Positions 24,264 through 34,605 are shown, counted from the first letter of the stretch. The stretch is DNA of 64,000 bases from CAWJNF01 sp963844235 (GCA_963844235.1 CAWJNF010000002.1:62001-126000), one strand, 5' to 3'. Translations and numbers: made by a program. Notes: generated by a model from the sequence alone, not told the origin.

Positions 24264-25338
24264 CTACGACATCGTCACGAGGACGCGGCCCGGCTCGCCG
24301 GCCAAGGAGGCACGCACGGCGGCATCGGCCTGCTCGAGCGGGAACGACGGTCCCAGTGCGCCGGCCAGGTCGAGCCGGCCGCTGCGAACGTGCTCGAGGA
24401 GCCCAGGGAGAGCCGTCGCCGGATCTTCGGAGCCGTAGAGCGAGCCGGTGAGCGTCTTCTCCTCGTTCGTGAGCTGGGCGGGCTCGAGCTCGTAGCGCGC
24501 GCCGGCCGGCGGCATGCCGACAGCGACGACGGTGCCGCCGCCCCGGACCGCACGCACCGCCAGCGCGAACGTCTCCGCCCCGCCGACGGCGTCGACTGCG
24601 ACGTCGAACTCGCCTCCGACGTCCTGCGGGCTCAGTGCCTCGGTGGCGCCGAGCCGGAGCGCCTGCGGCCCGCCGCGCTTCCAGCGGGTCGACGGCGACG
24701 ATGCGCGCCGCGCCGGCGATCCGGGCGGCCTGGACGCAGAACTGGCCGATTCCGCCCGCGCCGATCACCACGACGCTCGATCCCTCCTCGACCCGCGCCC
24801 GGTTCAGGATCGCGCCGACACCGGTGAGCGCCGCGCAGCCGATCAGGGCGCCGTGCTCGAGCGGCACGTCGTCCGGCAGCGGCAGCACGGCGGCGGCCGG
24901 GACGACGATCTGCTCCGCGAGCGCCCCGATCGCGGTCATCCGGTAGACGGGGCTGCCGTCGAGCGACATGCGCGTCGTGCCGTCCGGCAGCGTGCCGGCC
25001 GCGATTCCCGCCCGCAGCGGTGCGCAGGCGACCGGCCGCCCCTGGCGGCACGGCTCACACTCGCCGCAGGCCGGAGCCCACGACAGCACGATGCGGTCGC
25101 CGGGCGAGATCCCGGAGACGTCGCCCCCGACGGCCTCGACGACACCTGTGCCCTCGTGGCCGAGCACCATCGGCGTCGGCCGCGTCCACTCGCCCCGGAC
25201 GAGGTGGAGGTCCGAACCGCAGATGCCGACCGCCGCGACGCGCACCAGCACGTCGCCGAGCCCAGGCGGCTCGAGCTCGATCTCGCCGACGTCAAGCGGT
25301 AATCCGGGCGCACGGAAGAGCGCCGCGCGCGTCTTCAT
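24264..25338 (-). pseudogene. Zinc-dependent alcohol dehydrogenase family gene with one frameshift
   Basis: The first part (25338 to about 24668) encodes an MDR-family Zn alcohol dehydrogenase: catalytic-zinc Cys in VGICGSDLHLVRG, GHEGTGVVEAVGG, structural-zinc region CGECEPCRQGRPVAC (one Cys fewer than usual in the first pairs), and the Rossmann motif VVVIGAGGIGQFCVQAARIAG. At about 24665-24669 the frame is lost after VAVDPLEARRA. Removing one base restores LGATEALS..., VDAVGG and the normal ending VRGGGTVVAVGMPPAG through EPGRVLVTMS at 24264. The unshifted frame instead runs through Arg-rich nonsense to 24250. Either a recent mutation or a sequencing error; intact length would be about 357 residues. 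ATG start at 25338. Confidence 0.8.
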
Positions 25339-25372
25339 CTGGCCAGCGAGCCGGCTAGCCGCCCGCTCCTAC

Positions 25373-25393
25373 GGGCCGGATGAGATCCGGCCC
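25373..25393. repeat. Palindromic repeat, family A
   Basis: Arms GGGCCGGAT/ATCCGGCCC with GAG loop, followed by TTACG, between the isochorismatase-like gene and the alcohol dehydrogenase gene. Confidence 0.85.
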
Positions 25394-25438
25394 TTACGAC
25401 TGTTCCCGGAGGTCGGTCCACGAGACGGTCCGCCCGAT

Positions 25439-26095
25439 TTACGGCTCGCCCTTCCTCGAGGCCGTGGCCTTTCCGACCGCCCGGCCGAGCACGGCCAGGA
25501 CCTCCTTCGTGGAGGCGCGGTCGGCGATCATCTGGAGGGCGTAGTTGAGGCCCGCGTTGTGCCAGTCGTCGTCGATGGTGGAGGTCCCATCCGTGACGAC
25601 GATGGCGTGGTAGCCGGCGTCGGCCGCGTGGCGCGCCGTGTGCTCGATGGAGAAGTTCGTCCAGGCGCCGGTGATGATCAGGTCCTCCGTGCCGAAGCCG
25701 CGCAGGAGGTTGTCGAGGTTCGTCCCGTGGAAGGCGTTCATACGGGACTTCTCGACGATGTGGTCGCCGCGCTTGGGCTCGAGCCCCTTGACCGGTGCCG
25801 CACCCCAGCTTCCGCGGACGACGCCGTTCGTCTCCTTGACGGACTGGAACAGCGGAGCGTTCAGCTTGAGCCCCGGTGCGCCTTTCTCCACGACGTACCA
25901 GACGTGCACCACGGGCACGCCCGCCGCTCGCGCCGCGGTGGCGAGCGACTTGACGTTCGCGACCACGTTCTGGCTCTTCGCGTGCTCGGCGGGAGCCGGG
26001 TTGTCGCGGGTGAACGCGCCGCCCGGCATGATCACGTCGTTCTGCAGGTCCTGGATGATCAGGGCGCTCTTGCTGGGAGCGAACTTGACGGCCAT
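25439..26095 (-). CDS. Isochorismatase-like (cysteine hydrolase superfamily) protein without the Cys nucleophile
   Basis: This is a 218-residue protein with the isochorismatase fold. The Asp of the triad is in ALIIQDLQND (Asp16) and the Lys in HIVEKSRMNAF (Lys116). The nucleophile position, in the block normally reading T-N-x-C-V-E-x-T-A-R, is TNFSIEHTAR here: Ser149 replaces Cys (codon TCC). So it is unlikely to be a normal cysteine amidohydrolase such as N-carbamoylsarcosine amidase; true isochorismatases do not need the Cys. Neighbouring hydantoinase genes would fit an N-carbamoyl amidohydrolase role, but the residue argues against it. A GGAAGGAGAGG ribosome site precedes the ATG. The SMP-30 gene lies immediately downstream? 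No: downstream is the dehydrogenase side; SMP-30 (26133-27053) lies upstream by 37 bases in the same direction, so both may share a transcript. Confidence 0.85.
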   Translation of the reverse strand: MAVKFAPSKSALIIQDLQNDVIMPGGAFTRDNPAPAEHAKSQNVVANVKSLATAARAAGVPVVHVWYVVEKGAPGLKLNAPLFQSVKETNGVVRGSWGAAPVKGLEPKRGDHIVEKSRMNAFHGTNLDNLLRGFGTEDLIITGAWTNFSIEHTARHAADAGYHAIVVTDGTSTIDDDWHNAGLNYALQMIADRASTKEVLAVLGRAVGKATASRKGEP

Positions 26096-26113
26096 TCGCC
26101 TCTCCTTCCGTTC

Positions 26114-26132
26114 GGCCGGACGAGATCCGGCC
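26114..26132. repeat. Palindromic repeat, family A, diverged copy
   Basis: CGGCCGGAC-GAG-ATCCGGCCC with one arm mismatch, followed by CTACG, placed between the SMP-30 stop and the isochorismatase-like start. Confidence 0.7.
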
Positions 26133-27053
26133 CTACGTCATGTATGCGAGCCGGTTGCCGCTCACCTTGCACTGGAAGCGGTAGACCGACGTCGACGACG
26201 GCACGTAGAGGACGTCCCAGCCCGGCCCGCCCCAGGTGAGGTTGCCGGTGTGCTCGGGGACCTCGACCGTCCCGAGGTGCTCGCCGTCGGGGCTGACGAC
26301 CCAGACGCCGCCCGGGCCGGTGACCCAGATGTTTCCCGCTTCGTCGCACTTCATCCCGTCGCAGATGCCGGCCGCGAAGTCGTCGGGATCGCCGATGCCG
26401 TCGAGGATCACGTCGCCGCCCGCGATCGAACCGTCCGCGTTCACGTCGTAGCTGCGGAGGTGGAGAACACCGGAGTCGTTCACGTAGAGCGTCTTCTCGT
26501 CGGGCGAGAAACAGAGCCCGTTGGGCTGCGTGTAGTCGTCCGCGACGCGCTGGAGCTCGCCGCCTCCGGCCGGAAGCCGGTACACGCCCTGGACGTCCAT
26601 GTCCTGCTCGCGCGGGTTGCCGAAGACATCCATGCGCCCGTACGTCGGGTCGCTGAAGTAGATGGAGCCGTCCGACTTGACGACGACGTCGTTCGGAGAG
26701 TTCAACTCCTTGCCGTCGTAGTGCGAGGCGATCGTCTCGCGGCTTGCCTCCGTGCCGTCGGTGTTCAGCCTCGCGCGCACGAGCTGGCTCGTCCAGTGCT
26801 CGCAGACGATCAGGTTCATGTCGGTGTCGAGCGTCATGCCGTTGCACTTGTTGGCCGGCTTCATGACCTCGACGATCCCATCGGCCTCCGTCCACTTGCG
26901 ACGCACGTCCGCCGGCATGTCGGAGAAGAGGAGGTAGCCGTCGGGGTGCCAGATCGGCCCCTCGGTGAACGTGAAGCCGGTCGCGATCTGCTCGACCTGC
27001 ACGCTCGACGCGACCAGCTCGTAGACCTTCGGGTTGTTCGCGATGACGCCCAT
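26133..27053 (-). CDS. SMP-30/gluconolactonase/LRE-like beta-propeller lactonase
   Basis: This is a 306-residue six-bladed propeller enzyme. The metal-binding Glu lies in FTFTEGPIWHPDGYLLFSDM, and the second ligand region is LNSPNDVVVKSDGSIYFSDPTYG (Asn-Asp), followed by VQGVYRLPAGGGELQRVADD and PNGLCFSPDEKTLYVNDSG, the standard SMP-30 order. It should hydrolyse a sugar or other lactone using Ca or Zn; no sugar pathway genes adjoin. GAAAGGAG precedes the ATG. Divergent from mmsA, with about 106 bases between starts. Confidence 0.92.
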   Translation of the reverse strand: MGVIANNPKVYELVASSVQVEQIATGFTFTEGPIWHPDGYLLFSDMPADVRRKWTEADGIVEVMKPANKCNGMTLDTDMNLIVCEHWTSQLVRARLNTDGTEASRETIASHYDGKELNSPNDVVVKSDGSIYFSDPTYGRMDVFGNPREQDMDVQGVYRLPAGGGELQRVADDYTQPNGLCFSPDEKTLYVNDSGVLHLRSYDVNADGSIAGGDVILDGIGDPDDFAAGICDGMKCDEAGNIWVTGPGGVWVVSPDGEHLGTVEVPEHTGNLTWGGPGWDVLYVPSSTSVYRFQCKVSGNRLAYMT

Positions 27054-27116
27054 CGTGCGGCGGCTCCTTTCGTTTCGGCGGCGGCCGGGAGCTTATCGCG
27101 GCCCGTGCGACCGAGC

Positions 27117-27122
27117 TATCCT
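27117..27122 (+). promoter_or_regulatory. Putative -10 box (TATCCT) of mmsA
   Basis: TATCCT lies 37 bases before the ATG at 27160, with a GAGGGAGGAAG ribosome site in between; same hexamer as at 4098. Confidence 0.35.
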
Positions 27123-27159
27123 GGGGCCATCGAAGCGACCGCGTGAGGGAGGAAGTCCC

Positions 27160-28692
<1,533 letters not shown>

Positions 28693-28799
28693 CCGCAGCC
28701 GCGTCGCGGCGGAAATACGGCGTCGGAGGAGGTTCACGGGCCCGCGCCTGTGCCGTGCGGCTGGTTCGGATATCGCGCCCGCGACCGTGGTTGACCTAG

Positions 28800-28852
28800 C
28801 CGAAAACAGCCGCAGGCTGGTTTTCGGCGAAGAGCGGCCGCGACGCGGCCGC
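28800..28852. terminator. Two adjacent hairpins between convergent genes, likely bidirectional terminator
   Basis: Hairpin 1 (28800-28827) pairs CCGAAAACAGCC with GGCTGGTTTTCGG around GCA with one bulge; its T run gives it a terminator character. Hairpin 2 (28834-28852) is a perfect GCGGCCGC repeat around GAC. They separate the 3' ends of mmsA and the binding-protein gene. Confidence 0.55.
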
Positions 28853-28854
28853 GG

Positions 28855-30276
28855 TCACCCCGCCACGAGCTTCGTCAGGCTCTCGTGCGAGTAGACGTCG
28901 GGCACCTCGTGCCAGGCGTCCCAGACGGCGACACGGCAGGCCTGTTGCACGAGCGAGGCCCCTTCCCGGACATCGCCCTTGCGGATGGAGACGTCGCCGA
29001 ACGGGCCGGGGTAGTCCTTGTCCGCGGGCTTTCCGTCGACCCAGTAGGCGTACTCACCGGGCTCCATCTCCGCCCCGGTCGTCTCGAGCACGGCAGGGAA
29101 ATCGCCGTACCGCAGGGTGACCGCTCCCGGGTACCCCGTGTGCCACCAGTTGATGTAGTCGTAGCACGCCTGGAGAGTTGCGGGGTCCGAGACTCTGGCC
29201 GAGATGCCATGGGTGCCTGCCCACCCGTGGAACCCCTCCACCGGTGACGCGTAGCGGGCTGGGACGCCCTGGGCGTGAAGCGCCCGGACGAGGACGTCCC
29301 ACGCGGTCTGGACTACGACCTCGCCCGACGACATGAGCTCGATCGCCTCCTCGCCACTGGCCCAGAAGGCGCGGAAGTGGTCGTTGCCGTTCAGGTCTTC
29401 GATGATCGCCAGCAAGCCGTCGATCTCGTCCTGTGTGAGGTTGCCGAGGTTCTCGATGCTCATCAGACCGAGCGTCTTTGCCGCCAGGCCGACCTCGAGC
29501 AGCGACGGTCCGGCGAGGTCGAAGAGCGCGACCCGACCCTTCCACCGGGCGTTCAGGAGCTCGGCCCAGGAGACCTCCTCGGGTGCCAGCGCGATGACGT
29601 CGCTGTTGTACGCGAGCGACCACGTACCGTGCTGTCTTGGCACGCCCGAGCAGAACCGGGGCTCCTCGCCGATGGGCTGCCCGGTTGCCTCGTCGAGCCA
29701 CTCGACCAGGAGCCCGTCGAGCTCGGGGAACGTGTCGGGTGACGTCGGCCATTGGCCGGAGCGCTCGGGGTCGACGTAGAGCTTGCGAAACGGCGCGTCT
29801 CCGGCGCCGTACGGGCAATCCGATGCTCCATCGACGGTGCCGAGGGAGAAGACCGGCGTCATCTCGCTCCAGCGCGTGATCTTCGAGATATCGATCGGCT
29901 GCAGGTTCCCCGACGACCAGATGAAGTCGTAGACCGGCGGATTCGCGCGGTGAATGTCGAACGATCCCGGCTGCGTGATCGCCTTCTCGCCCCAGGTGAG
30001 GGCGTCGACGGCCTCGAACGCGATCTTGAATCCGAGGTCCTTCTCCGCCTGCTTCAGAATGGACTCGTCCTCACCCAGCCCGAGAATTCGGAGCGTGCCG
30101 GTGAACTTCTCGGCAGGGGCGGCGGGCGTCGCCGTAGTCGCCGGCGGCTCACCCTCGGCCGCGCTCGGACCCTCGGTGCCACCGCACGCGGCCACGGCCG
30201 AAGCGGCTAGGGCGCCGCCCGCGGCGACACAGCTCGTTGCCAGAAACTCGCGCCGCGTCAGGGGGCGACGAGCCAC
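28855..30276 (-). CDS. Tat-exported substrate-binding lipoprotein of an ABC transporter (PotD-like)
   Basis: This is a 473-residue binding protein. The N-terminus has a twin-arginine signal (LTRREFLATSCVAAGGALAASAVAACGG), with the lipobox Cys about residue 31. After a Pro/Ala linker, the mature part shows an extracellular solute-binding type 1/PotD-like fold (RILGLGEDESILKQAEKDLGFKIAFE, YDFIWSSGNLQPID, WKGRVALFDLAG). Such proteins bind polyamines or iron-like ligands and deliver them to a permease. No permease or ATPase gene is next to it, so the partner lies elsewhere or it is an orphan receptor. The GTG start lies 6 bases after TATGCT. Confidence 0.88.
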   Translation of the reverse strand: MARRPLTRREFLATSCVAAGGALAASAVAACGGTEGPSAAEGEPPATTATPAAPAEKFTGTLRILGLGEDESILKQAEKDLGFKIAFEAVDALTWGEKAITQPGSFDIHRANPPVYDFIWSSGNLQPIDISKITRWSEMTPVFSLGTVDGASDCPYGAGDAPFRKLYVDPERSGQWPTSPDTFPELDGLLVEWLDEATGQPIGEEPRFCSGVPRQHGTWSLAYNSDVIALAPEEVSWAELLNARWKGRVALFDLAGPSLLEVGLAAKTLGLMSIENLGNLTQDEIDGLLAIIEDLNGNDHFRAFWASGEEAIELMSSGEVVVQTAWDVLVRALHAQGVPARYASPVEGFHGWAGTHGISARVSDPATLQACYDYINWWHTGYPGAVTLRYGDFPAVLETTGAEMEPGEYAYWVDGKPADKDYPGPFGDVSIRKGDVREGASLVQQACRVAVWDAWHEVPDVYSHESLTKLVAG

Positions 30277-30282
30277 CGACGA

Positions 30283-30288
30283 AGCATA
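30283..30288 (-). promoter_or_regulatory. Putative -10 box (TATGCT) of the binding-protein gene
   Basis: TATGCT on the minus strand, 6 bases, then GTG at 30276: leaderless geometry. Confidence 0.5.
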
Positions 30289-30307
30289 GCGCGGTTCGTG
30301 ACACGAT

Positions 30308-32161
30308 CTAGTTCGCCTCGGCCGTTACCCACACGCCGCCGGCACCGACCGTCACGTCCCCGAGCCTGGCGTCGACGTCGATCGTCGCGACGACGTCACC
30401 CCTTCTTGCATCGATTCGCGACACGGTGCGATCGGCGCTGTTGGCCACCCAGACCGCCCCCTGGCCCCCCGCAATGCCGACGGGGCCGCGCCCGACTGCG
30501 ATGGTCTCCGCGACCCGGTCCTCGGCCGGATCGATCCGCGACACGGAGTCAGCGCCTCTGTTGGTGACCCAGACAGCCCCATCCACGACCGCGATGTCCT
30601 CGGCGCGAGAATCGAGCGGGATCGTCGCGGTGAGCTCGTTCGTGGCGGGGTCGATCCGCCACACACGGCCGTCCAGACCCGCGCTCGCCACCCACAACGC
30701 CCCGCCGCCGAAGGCGACCGCACCGGCCCGGCTGGGGAGGGAAATCGTCTCCTGAACGGCGCCCGTGCCCGGGAACAGCCGAACGACCGCATCTTCGGCG
30801 AGGTCGCCCACCGCGAGCCAGACGGAGCCCCCGCCCACGGCCAGGAGCGCCAGACCGGTGCCGAGCTCTCGCTCGCGGCGCACCGCGCCCGACTCCGCGT
30901 CGATCTTCGTGAGCACCGCGTCGCCCTCGCGCGTGCTCGTCACCCAGACCGCCCCTTCTCCGACCGCCACTGCAAGAGGCGAGCCGTCGACCACGATCGT
31001 CCTCGCGACGGTGTTGGTCTCCGAATCGATCTGCGACACCGTCTCGTCGTCGAAGTTGGCGACCCACGCCCACCTCTCTCCGGCGGCGACACCGGTGGGA
31101 CTCGATCCGACCGGTACCGTTGCGGCGAGCTCGTTCGTTGCCGGGTCGAGCTTTGCGAGCGAGTCGACCTGGAGCGGCGGAGGCGTGGAGGGCTCGCCTC
31201 GGACGAGGAGAAACGCGAGGACGGCGACGCCGATGACGAGCAAGCCGGAAAGGCCGAGGAGGAGCGGCGCCCGCCGGCGGATGAAGGCCGCGACTCCGGT
31301 CTCACCAGGCAGGCCGAGCTCGGCCCTCGCGTCCTCGACGAGCTCGCGGCAGCTCCCGTATCGCTCCTCCGGCGACTTCGCCAGGGCTTTGACGAGAACG
31401 GGGTCGAGGCCGACCGGCAGGTCGGGATTGAGCACGCTCGCGGACGGTGGATCCTCGGCGACGTGACCCCAGAGGACCGCCAGCGGGCTCTCCCCACCGA
31501 ACGGCGTCTGACCCGTCAGACACTGGAACAGGACACAGCCGAGCGAGTAGACGTCGGCGCTGAGGTCTAGCGGCCCTCCCCGGATCTGCTCCGGGGCAAC
31601 GTAGTCGGCTGTCCCGGAGAGATGGCCGGCCTCGGCCGGAGTAGCGTCGGCGGCGACGTGCTTCGAGAGACCGAAGTCGCACAGGTAGCAGTGCTCGCGG
31701 CCTCCCTCCGTCGTCACGAGGATGTTGCCCGGCTTCACATCCCGGTGCACCAGACCTCGCTCGTGCGCCGCATCCAGGGCATCGGCGACCTGCTCGACGA
31801 TCGTCAGCGCGCGGTCGGGCGCGAGCAGGCTCTCCTTCTCCAGCACGCTCCGGAGATCGATCCCCTCGACGTAGCGCATCGCGATGAACAGGCGCCCGTC
31901 GTCCTCGCGCGCCTCGTAGATCGGGATGATTCGCGAGTGGTCGATCGACGCGGCCAGGCGAGACTCGCTCAGGAAGCGCTCGCGGAAGCGCGTGTCCTCC
32001 GCGAGCTCGGGTGCCAGCAGCTTCAGCGCCACCTTGCGGCCGAGTACGAGATCCTCGGCGAGGTACACGACACCCATGCCGCCCCGCCCGAGCAACGCCT
32101 CGATCCGGTAACCGGCGACCTCGCTGCCTCGGCGGAGGTCCGACTCGAGCGACCGCTCCAC
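30308..32161 (-). CDS. Transmembrane Ser/Thr protein kinase with extracytoplasmic beta-propeller sensor
   Basis: This is a 617-residue kinase closely similar in plan to the one at 348-2270. Gly loop GRGGMG (25-30), Lys47, HRD at 139-141 with VKPGN, and DFG at 162-164. One membrane helix at about 296-316 (LLLGLSGLLVIGVAVLAFLLV). The outside part (about 325-617) has seven or so YVTN-like blades with repeats such as GAVWVTN.G.DSVSRIDP. The last blade closes the protein at VTVGAGGVWVTAEAN. The GTG start is 6 bases after TACTCT. The kinase domain and propeller are both intact, unlike the 6965-8074 kinase. Confidence 0.93.
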   Translation of the reverse strand: MERSLESDLRRGSEVAGYRIEALLGRGGMGVVYLAEDLVLGRKVALKLLAPELAEDTRFRERFLSESRLAASIDHSRIIPIYEAREDDGRLFIAMRYVEGIDLRSVLEKESLLAPDRALTIVEQVADALDAAHERGLVHRDVKPGNILVTTEGGREHCYLCDFGLSKHVAADATPAEAGHLSGTADYVAPEQIRGGPLDLSADVYSLGCVLFQCLTGQTPFGGESPLAVLWGHVAEDPPSASVLNPDLPVGLDPVLVKALAKSPEERYGSCRELVEDARAELGLPGETGVAAFIRRRAPLLLGLSGLLVIGVAVLAFLLVRGEPSTPPPLQVDSLAKLDPATNELAATVPVGSSPTGVAAGERWAWVANFDDETVSQIDSETNTVARTIVVDGSPLAVAVGEGAVWVTSTREGDAVLTKIDAESGAVRRERELGTGLALLAVGGGSVWLAVGDLAEDAVVRLFPGTGAVQETISLPSRAGAVAFGGGALWVASAGLDGRVWRIDPATNELTATIPLDSRAEDIAVVDGAVWVTNRGADSVSRIDPAEDRVAETIAVGRGPVGIAGGQGAVWVANSADRTVSRIDARRGDVVATIDVDARLGDVTVGAGGVWVTAEAN

Positions 32162-32167
32162 CGAGCC

Positions 32168-32173
32168 AGAGTA
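32168..32173 (-). promoter_or_regulatory. Putative -10 box (TACTCT) of the third sensor kinase
   Basis: TACTCT on the minus strand, 6 bases, then GTG at 32161. Confidence 0.5.
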
Positions 32174-32239
32174 CGACGCTCCGGGAGACGCCGCAAGAGC
32201 GCCTACCGCCGCTCAGCGTGCAGCATGGCCGACGTCGGC

Positions 32240-33205
32240 CTATGAGCCCGGGCGAAGCTCCTTTTCCCAGGTCGCGAAGCGCGGGTGTGCAGTCATGCCC
32301 ACACGCCCGTAGATGCGAGTGGCACCCGTTTCGGACTCGGCGTCGACGTGGAGGTCGCAGCCCGCCTTCCCGCGCGCGTAGAGGGCGCGGAAGGTCTGAC
32401 GCACGAGCGCCTCGCCGATCCCTCGCCGCCGGTAGGCACGCCGGACCCCGAGCACCTGCGCGTAGCCGCGCGACGCGTCCTCCTCTGACTCCTCGATCGC
32501 CGTCATGTAGCCGGCCACCTCGTCGCCCGACCAGGCGACGTGACACAGCGCCGGATCGAACATGGGCCCGGCCATGACGTAGTGGCGAAAGTCCTCGTAC
32601 GTCGGCTCGCCCGCGCCCCAGTGATCGGCGAATGCCTCGCGGTCAGCCTCGAAGACGGGTCGCGCATCGACATCAGGCCTCAGCGTCCGCACCTCGATGC
32701 CGGGAAGCGCGCGGGGCGCCGCCGGCTCGCCGTCGAAGTCGATCCGCATGAGCCAGAAGCGGCGCACCTCGCGGTAGCCGCAGGACGTCATCAGGCTGCT
32801 CGCCTGCGGCACGCCGACGAGCGTGTCCGCGTGGAGCACGACGCGTCGGTTCGCTTCTACCAGCTCGAGAACGCGGCGGGCGCGTCGCTCGCTCTCGGCC
32901 ACGACCGCCGCTCCGATGCCGCGGCCATGGCACGGGAGCGCGACGATCCCGAGGATGGACACCTCGGTATAGGGAGGGTCGACGCCGACACCGAAGTAGC
33001 CGCACAGCGCTCCATCGGGCCCCTCGACGACGGCGACATCCCGTTCGCGGTCTATGGACGGCGCCGTCCAGTTCCGCTGCAGCCACGTCGCCGAGTAGAC
33101 CCGGGCGCCGATGAGCGCCTCGCACTCCTCGTTCGCGAATGCGGCGACCGGTCCCGCGTCCTCGTCCCGGGCCGGCCGGAAGCGATATCCGGGAGGCAGC
33201 GCCAT
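32240..33205 (-). CDS. Tandem GNAT acetyltransferase
   Basis: This is a 321-residue protein with two GNAT domains. Domain 1 (about 5-150) has VSILGIVALPCHGRGIGAAVVAESE; domain 2 (about 160-321) has AQVLGVRRAYRRRGIGEALVRQTFRAL, both good acetyl-CoA loops, followed by HVDAESETGATRIYGRVGMTAHPRFATWEKEL at the end. Mycothiol synthase has the same tandem layout, but its specific motifs were not confirmed, so the substrate is left open. ATG start; 8 bases after the stop of the HpaB-like gene, so the two are likely cotranscribed. Confidence 0.85.
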   Translation of the reverse strand: MALPPGYRFRPARDEDAGPVAAFANEECEALIGARVYSATWLQRNWTAPSIDRERDVAVVEGPDGALCGYFGVGVDPPYTEVSILGIVALPCHGRGIGAAVVAESERRARRVLELVEANRRVVLHADTLVGVPQASSLMTSCGYREVRRFWLMRIDFDGEPAAPRALPGIEVRTLRPDVDARPVFEADREAFADHWGAGEPTYEDFRHYVMAGPMFDPALCHVAWSGDEVAGYMTAIEESEEDASRGYAQVLGVRRAYRRRGIGEALVRQTFRALYARGKAGCDLHVDAESETGATRIYGRVGMTAHPRFATWEKELRPGS

Positions 33206-33213
33206 GGTCCTCG

Positions 33214-34605
33214 TCAGCCCAGCCCTGCCAGCTCCCGCGCGTAGGCGACGACACGGCTCGAGTCGTACGAGCGCGCGATCATGAGCTTCTCGGCCTCGAG
33301 CGAGCCTTCCGCGTGCACGGCGAGAACGGCCTGGTAACCGGCGTACTCGCGGGCGAGCAGGTCGCTCGCGAGGTTCATCAGCGCGAGCCGCTCGGATGCC
33401 GGAATCGCCCCTGCCAGGTACTTCTCGAGGTAGGGACGCACCTCCTCGGAGCGCCAGTCATGGCCCGACGGGCCGGTCACGAGCAGTCCGCCGGCGATGT
33501 CGATCACCTGCTCGACCGCCTCGACGTAGCCGCGGGCGAACTGCCACTTGGCCAGGTTCGTCGTCAGCGGGTCGGGATACGCGATCCCGGTCGGCTCGTC
33601 GACCTGGAAGCGATCGGCGGCGAGATGGGTGAGGCCACGGACGGTCTCCGCGTAGCCGACGAGGTGGATCAGCTTGTCGCGCACGTGCCCGGCGCGCTGG
33701 ATGCCGTTCGCCTCGGCGAGCGCGACGGCGAGGCCGACGAGACAGTCGATGAGCGGGAGCTTGTAGGAGACGGCGGTGAAGCGGTGGTACTCGACGAACG
33801 TGAGCGCCAGCTGCCCGGCGAGACGCGTGTCGCGGTCGAGGAAGATCCGCTCGGTCGGCACGAAGACGTCGTCGAAGACCGTGAGCGTCTCGACCATCTT
33901 GTGCCGTGCCGAGACGGGGCGCGTCCACGGATCGGGGTCGGCGTGGAGGAAGTCCGAGCAGAAGAGCTTCACGCCCGGAGTGGCGACGGGCACCGCGAAG
34001 GCGATCGCCCAGTCCTCCTCCCCCTCGGCAAGCGCGCGCGTCGGGATCACGATCAGCTCGTCGGCCTGGGGCGTGTAGGACGTATGCGCCTTGGCACCCC
34101 GCACGACGACGCCGTCGGGCCGGCGCTCGACGACGCGGACGTACATGTCGGGGTCGGCCTGCGCGGACGGCCCCTTCGTCCGGTCGCCCTTGACGTCGGT
34201 CTGCGCGACGGCGAGCGCGAGATCGCGGTCGCGGCAGTGCTCGTAGAAGGCGCCGACGTTCGCGTCGTGGGACGTGCCGCGGGCGACGCGGTGCAGCGCG
34301 AAGAGCGCATCCGTGCCGATCTCCTTGACGAGCAGGACGAGCGTCTTCCCGTAGGCGGTCGCCGCCTCGATGAGCGCGGAGCGCCTGCGCAGGTCGTCGC
34401 CGTCGCGCGGAAGGTGGTAGTACGTCGAGCTTCCCTCCGTGACGCCGAGCTCCGGGTGCTCCTCGGCGAAGGCGAAGTCGAGCGCCGCATGGCGCGAGAC
34501 GATTCCGAGCTCCGGGTGCTCGACGACGTCCGCGACCCGCTCGCCGCGGTAGTAGACGTCACGGCCGTCGCGAAGCCCGTCCAGGTACTCCTCGGCAGTC
34601 CGCAC
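33214..34605 (-). CDS. 4-hydroxyphenylacetate 3-hydroxylase family (HpaB-like) flavoprotein
   Basis: This is a 463-residue protein with the acyl-CoA-dehydrogenase-like fold of the HpaB/4-hydroxybutyryl-CoA-dehydratase family. The segment AVAQTDVKGDRTKGPSAQADPDMYVRVVE and VVVRGAKAHTSYTPQADELIVIPT are the family signature that binds FAD. The dehydratase branch carries an iron-sulfur cluster held by His and Cys; here the matching region reads EYHRFTAVSYKLP, keeping the His but with Tyr at the Cys place, so no cluster is expected. It is therefore more likely a flavin-dependent monooxygenase that needs a separate reductase, which is not nearby. GTG start after GAGGAGG. Cotranscribed with the acetyltransferase. 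Confidence 0.85.
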   Translation of the reverse strand: MRTAEEYLDGLRDGRDVYYRGERVADVVEHPELGIVSRHAALDFAFAEEHPELGVTEGSSTYYHLPRDGDDLRRRSALIEAATAYGKTLVLLVKEIGTDALFALHRVARGTSHDANVGAFYEHCRDRDLALAVAQTDVKGDRTKGPSAQADPDMYVRVVERRPDGVVVRGAKAHTSYTPQADELIVIPTRALAEGEEDWAIAFAVPVATPGVKLFCSDFLHADPDPWTRPVSARHKMVETLTVFDDVFVPTERIFLDRDTRLAGQLALTFVEYHRFTAVSYKLPLIDCLVGLAVALAEANGIQRAGHVRDKLIHLVGYAETVRGLTHLAADRFQVDEPTGIAYPDPLTTNLAKWQFARGYVEAVEQVIDIAGGLLVTGPSGHDWRSEEVRPYLEKYLAGAIPASERLALMNLASDLLAREYAGYQAVLAVHAEGSLEAEKLMIARSYDSSRVVAYARELAGLG

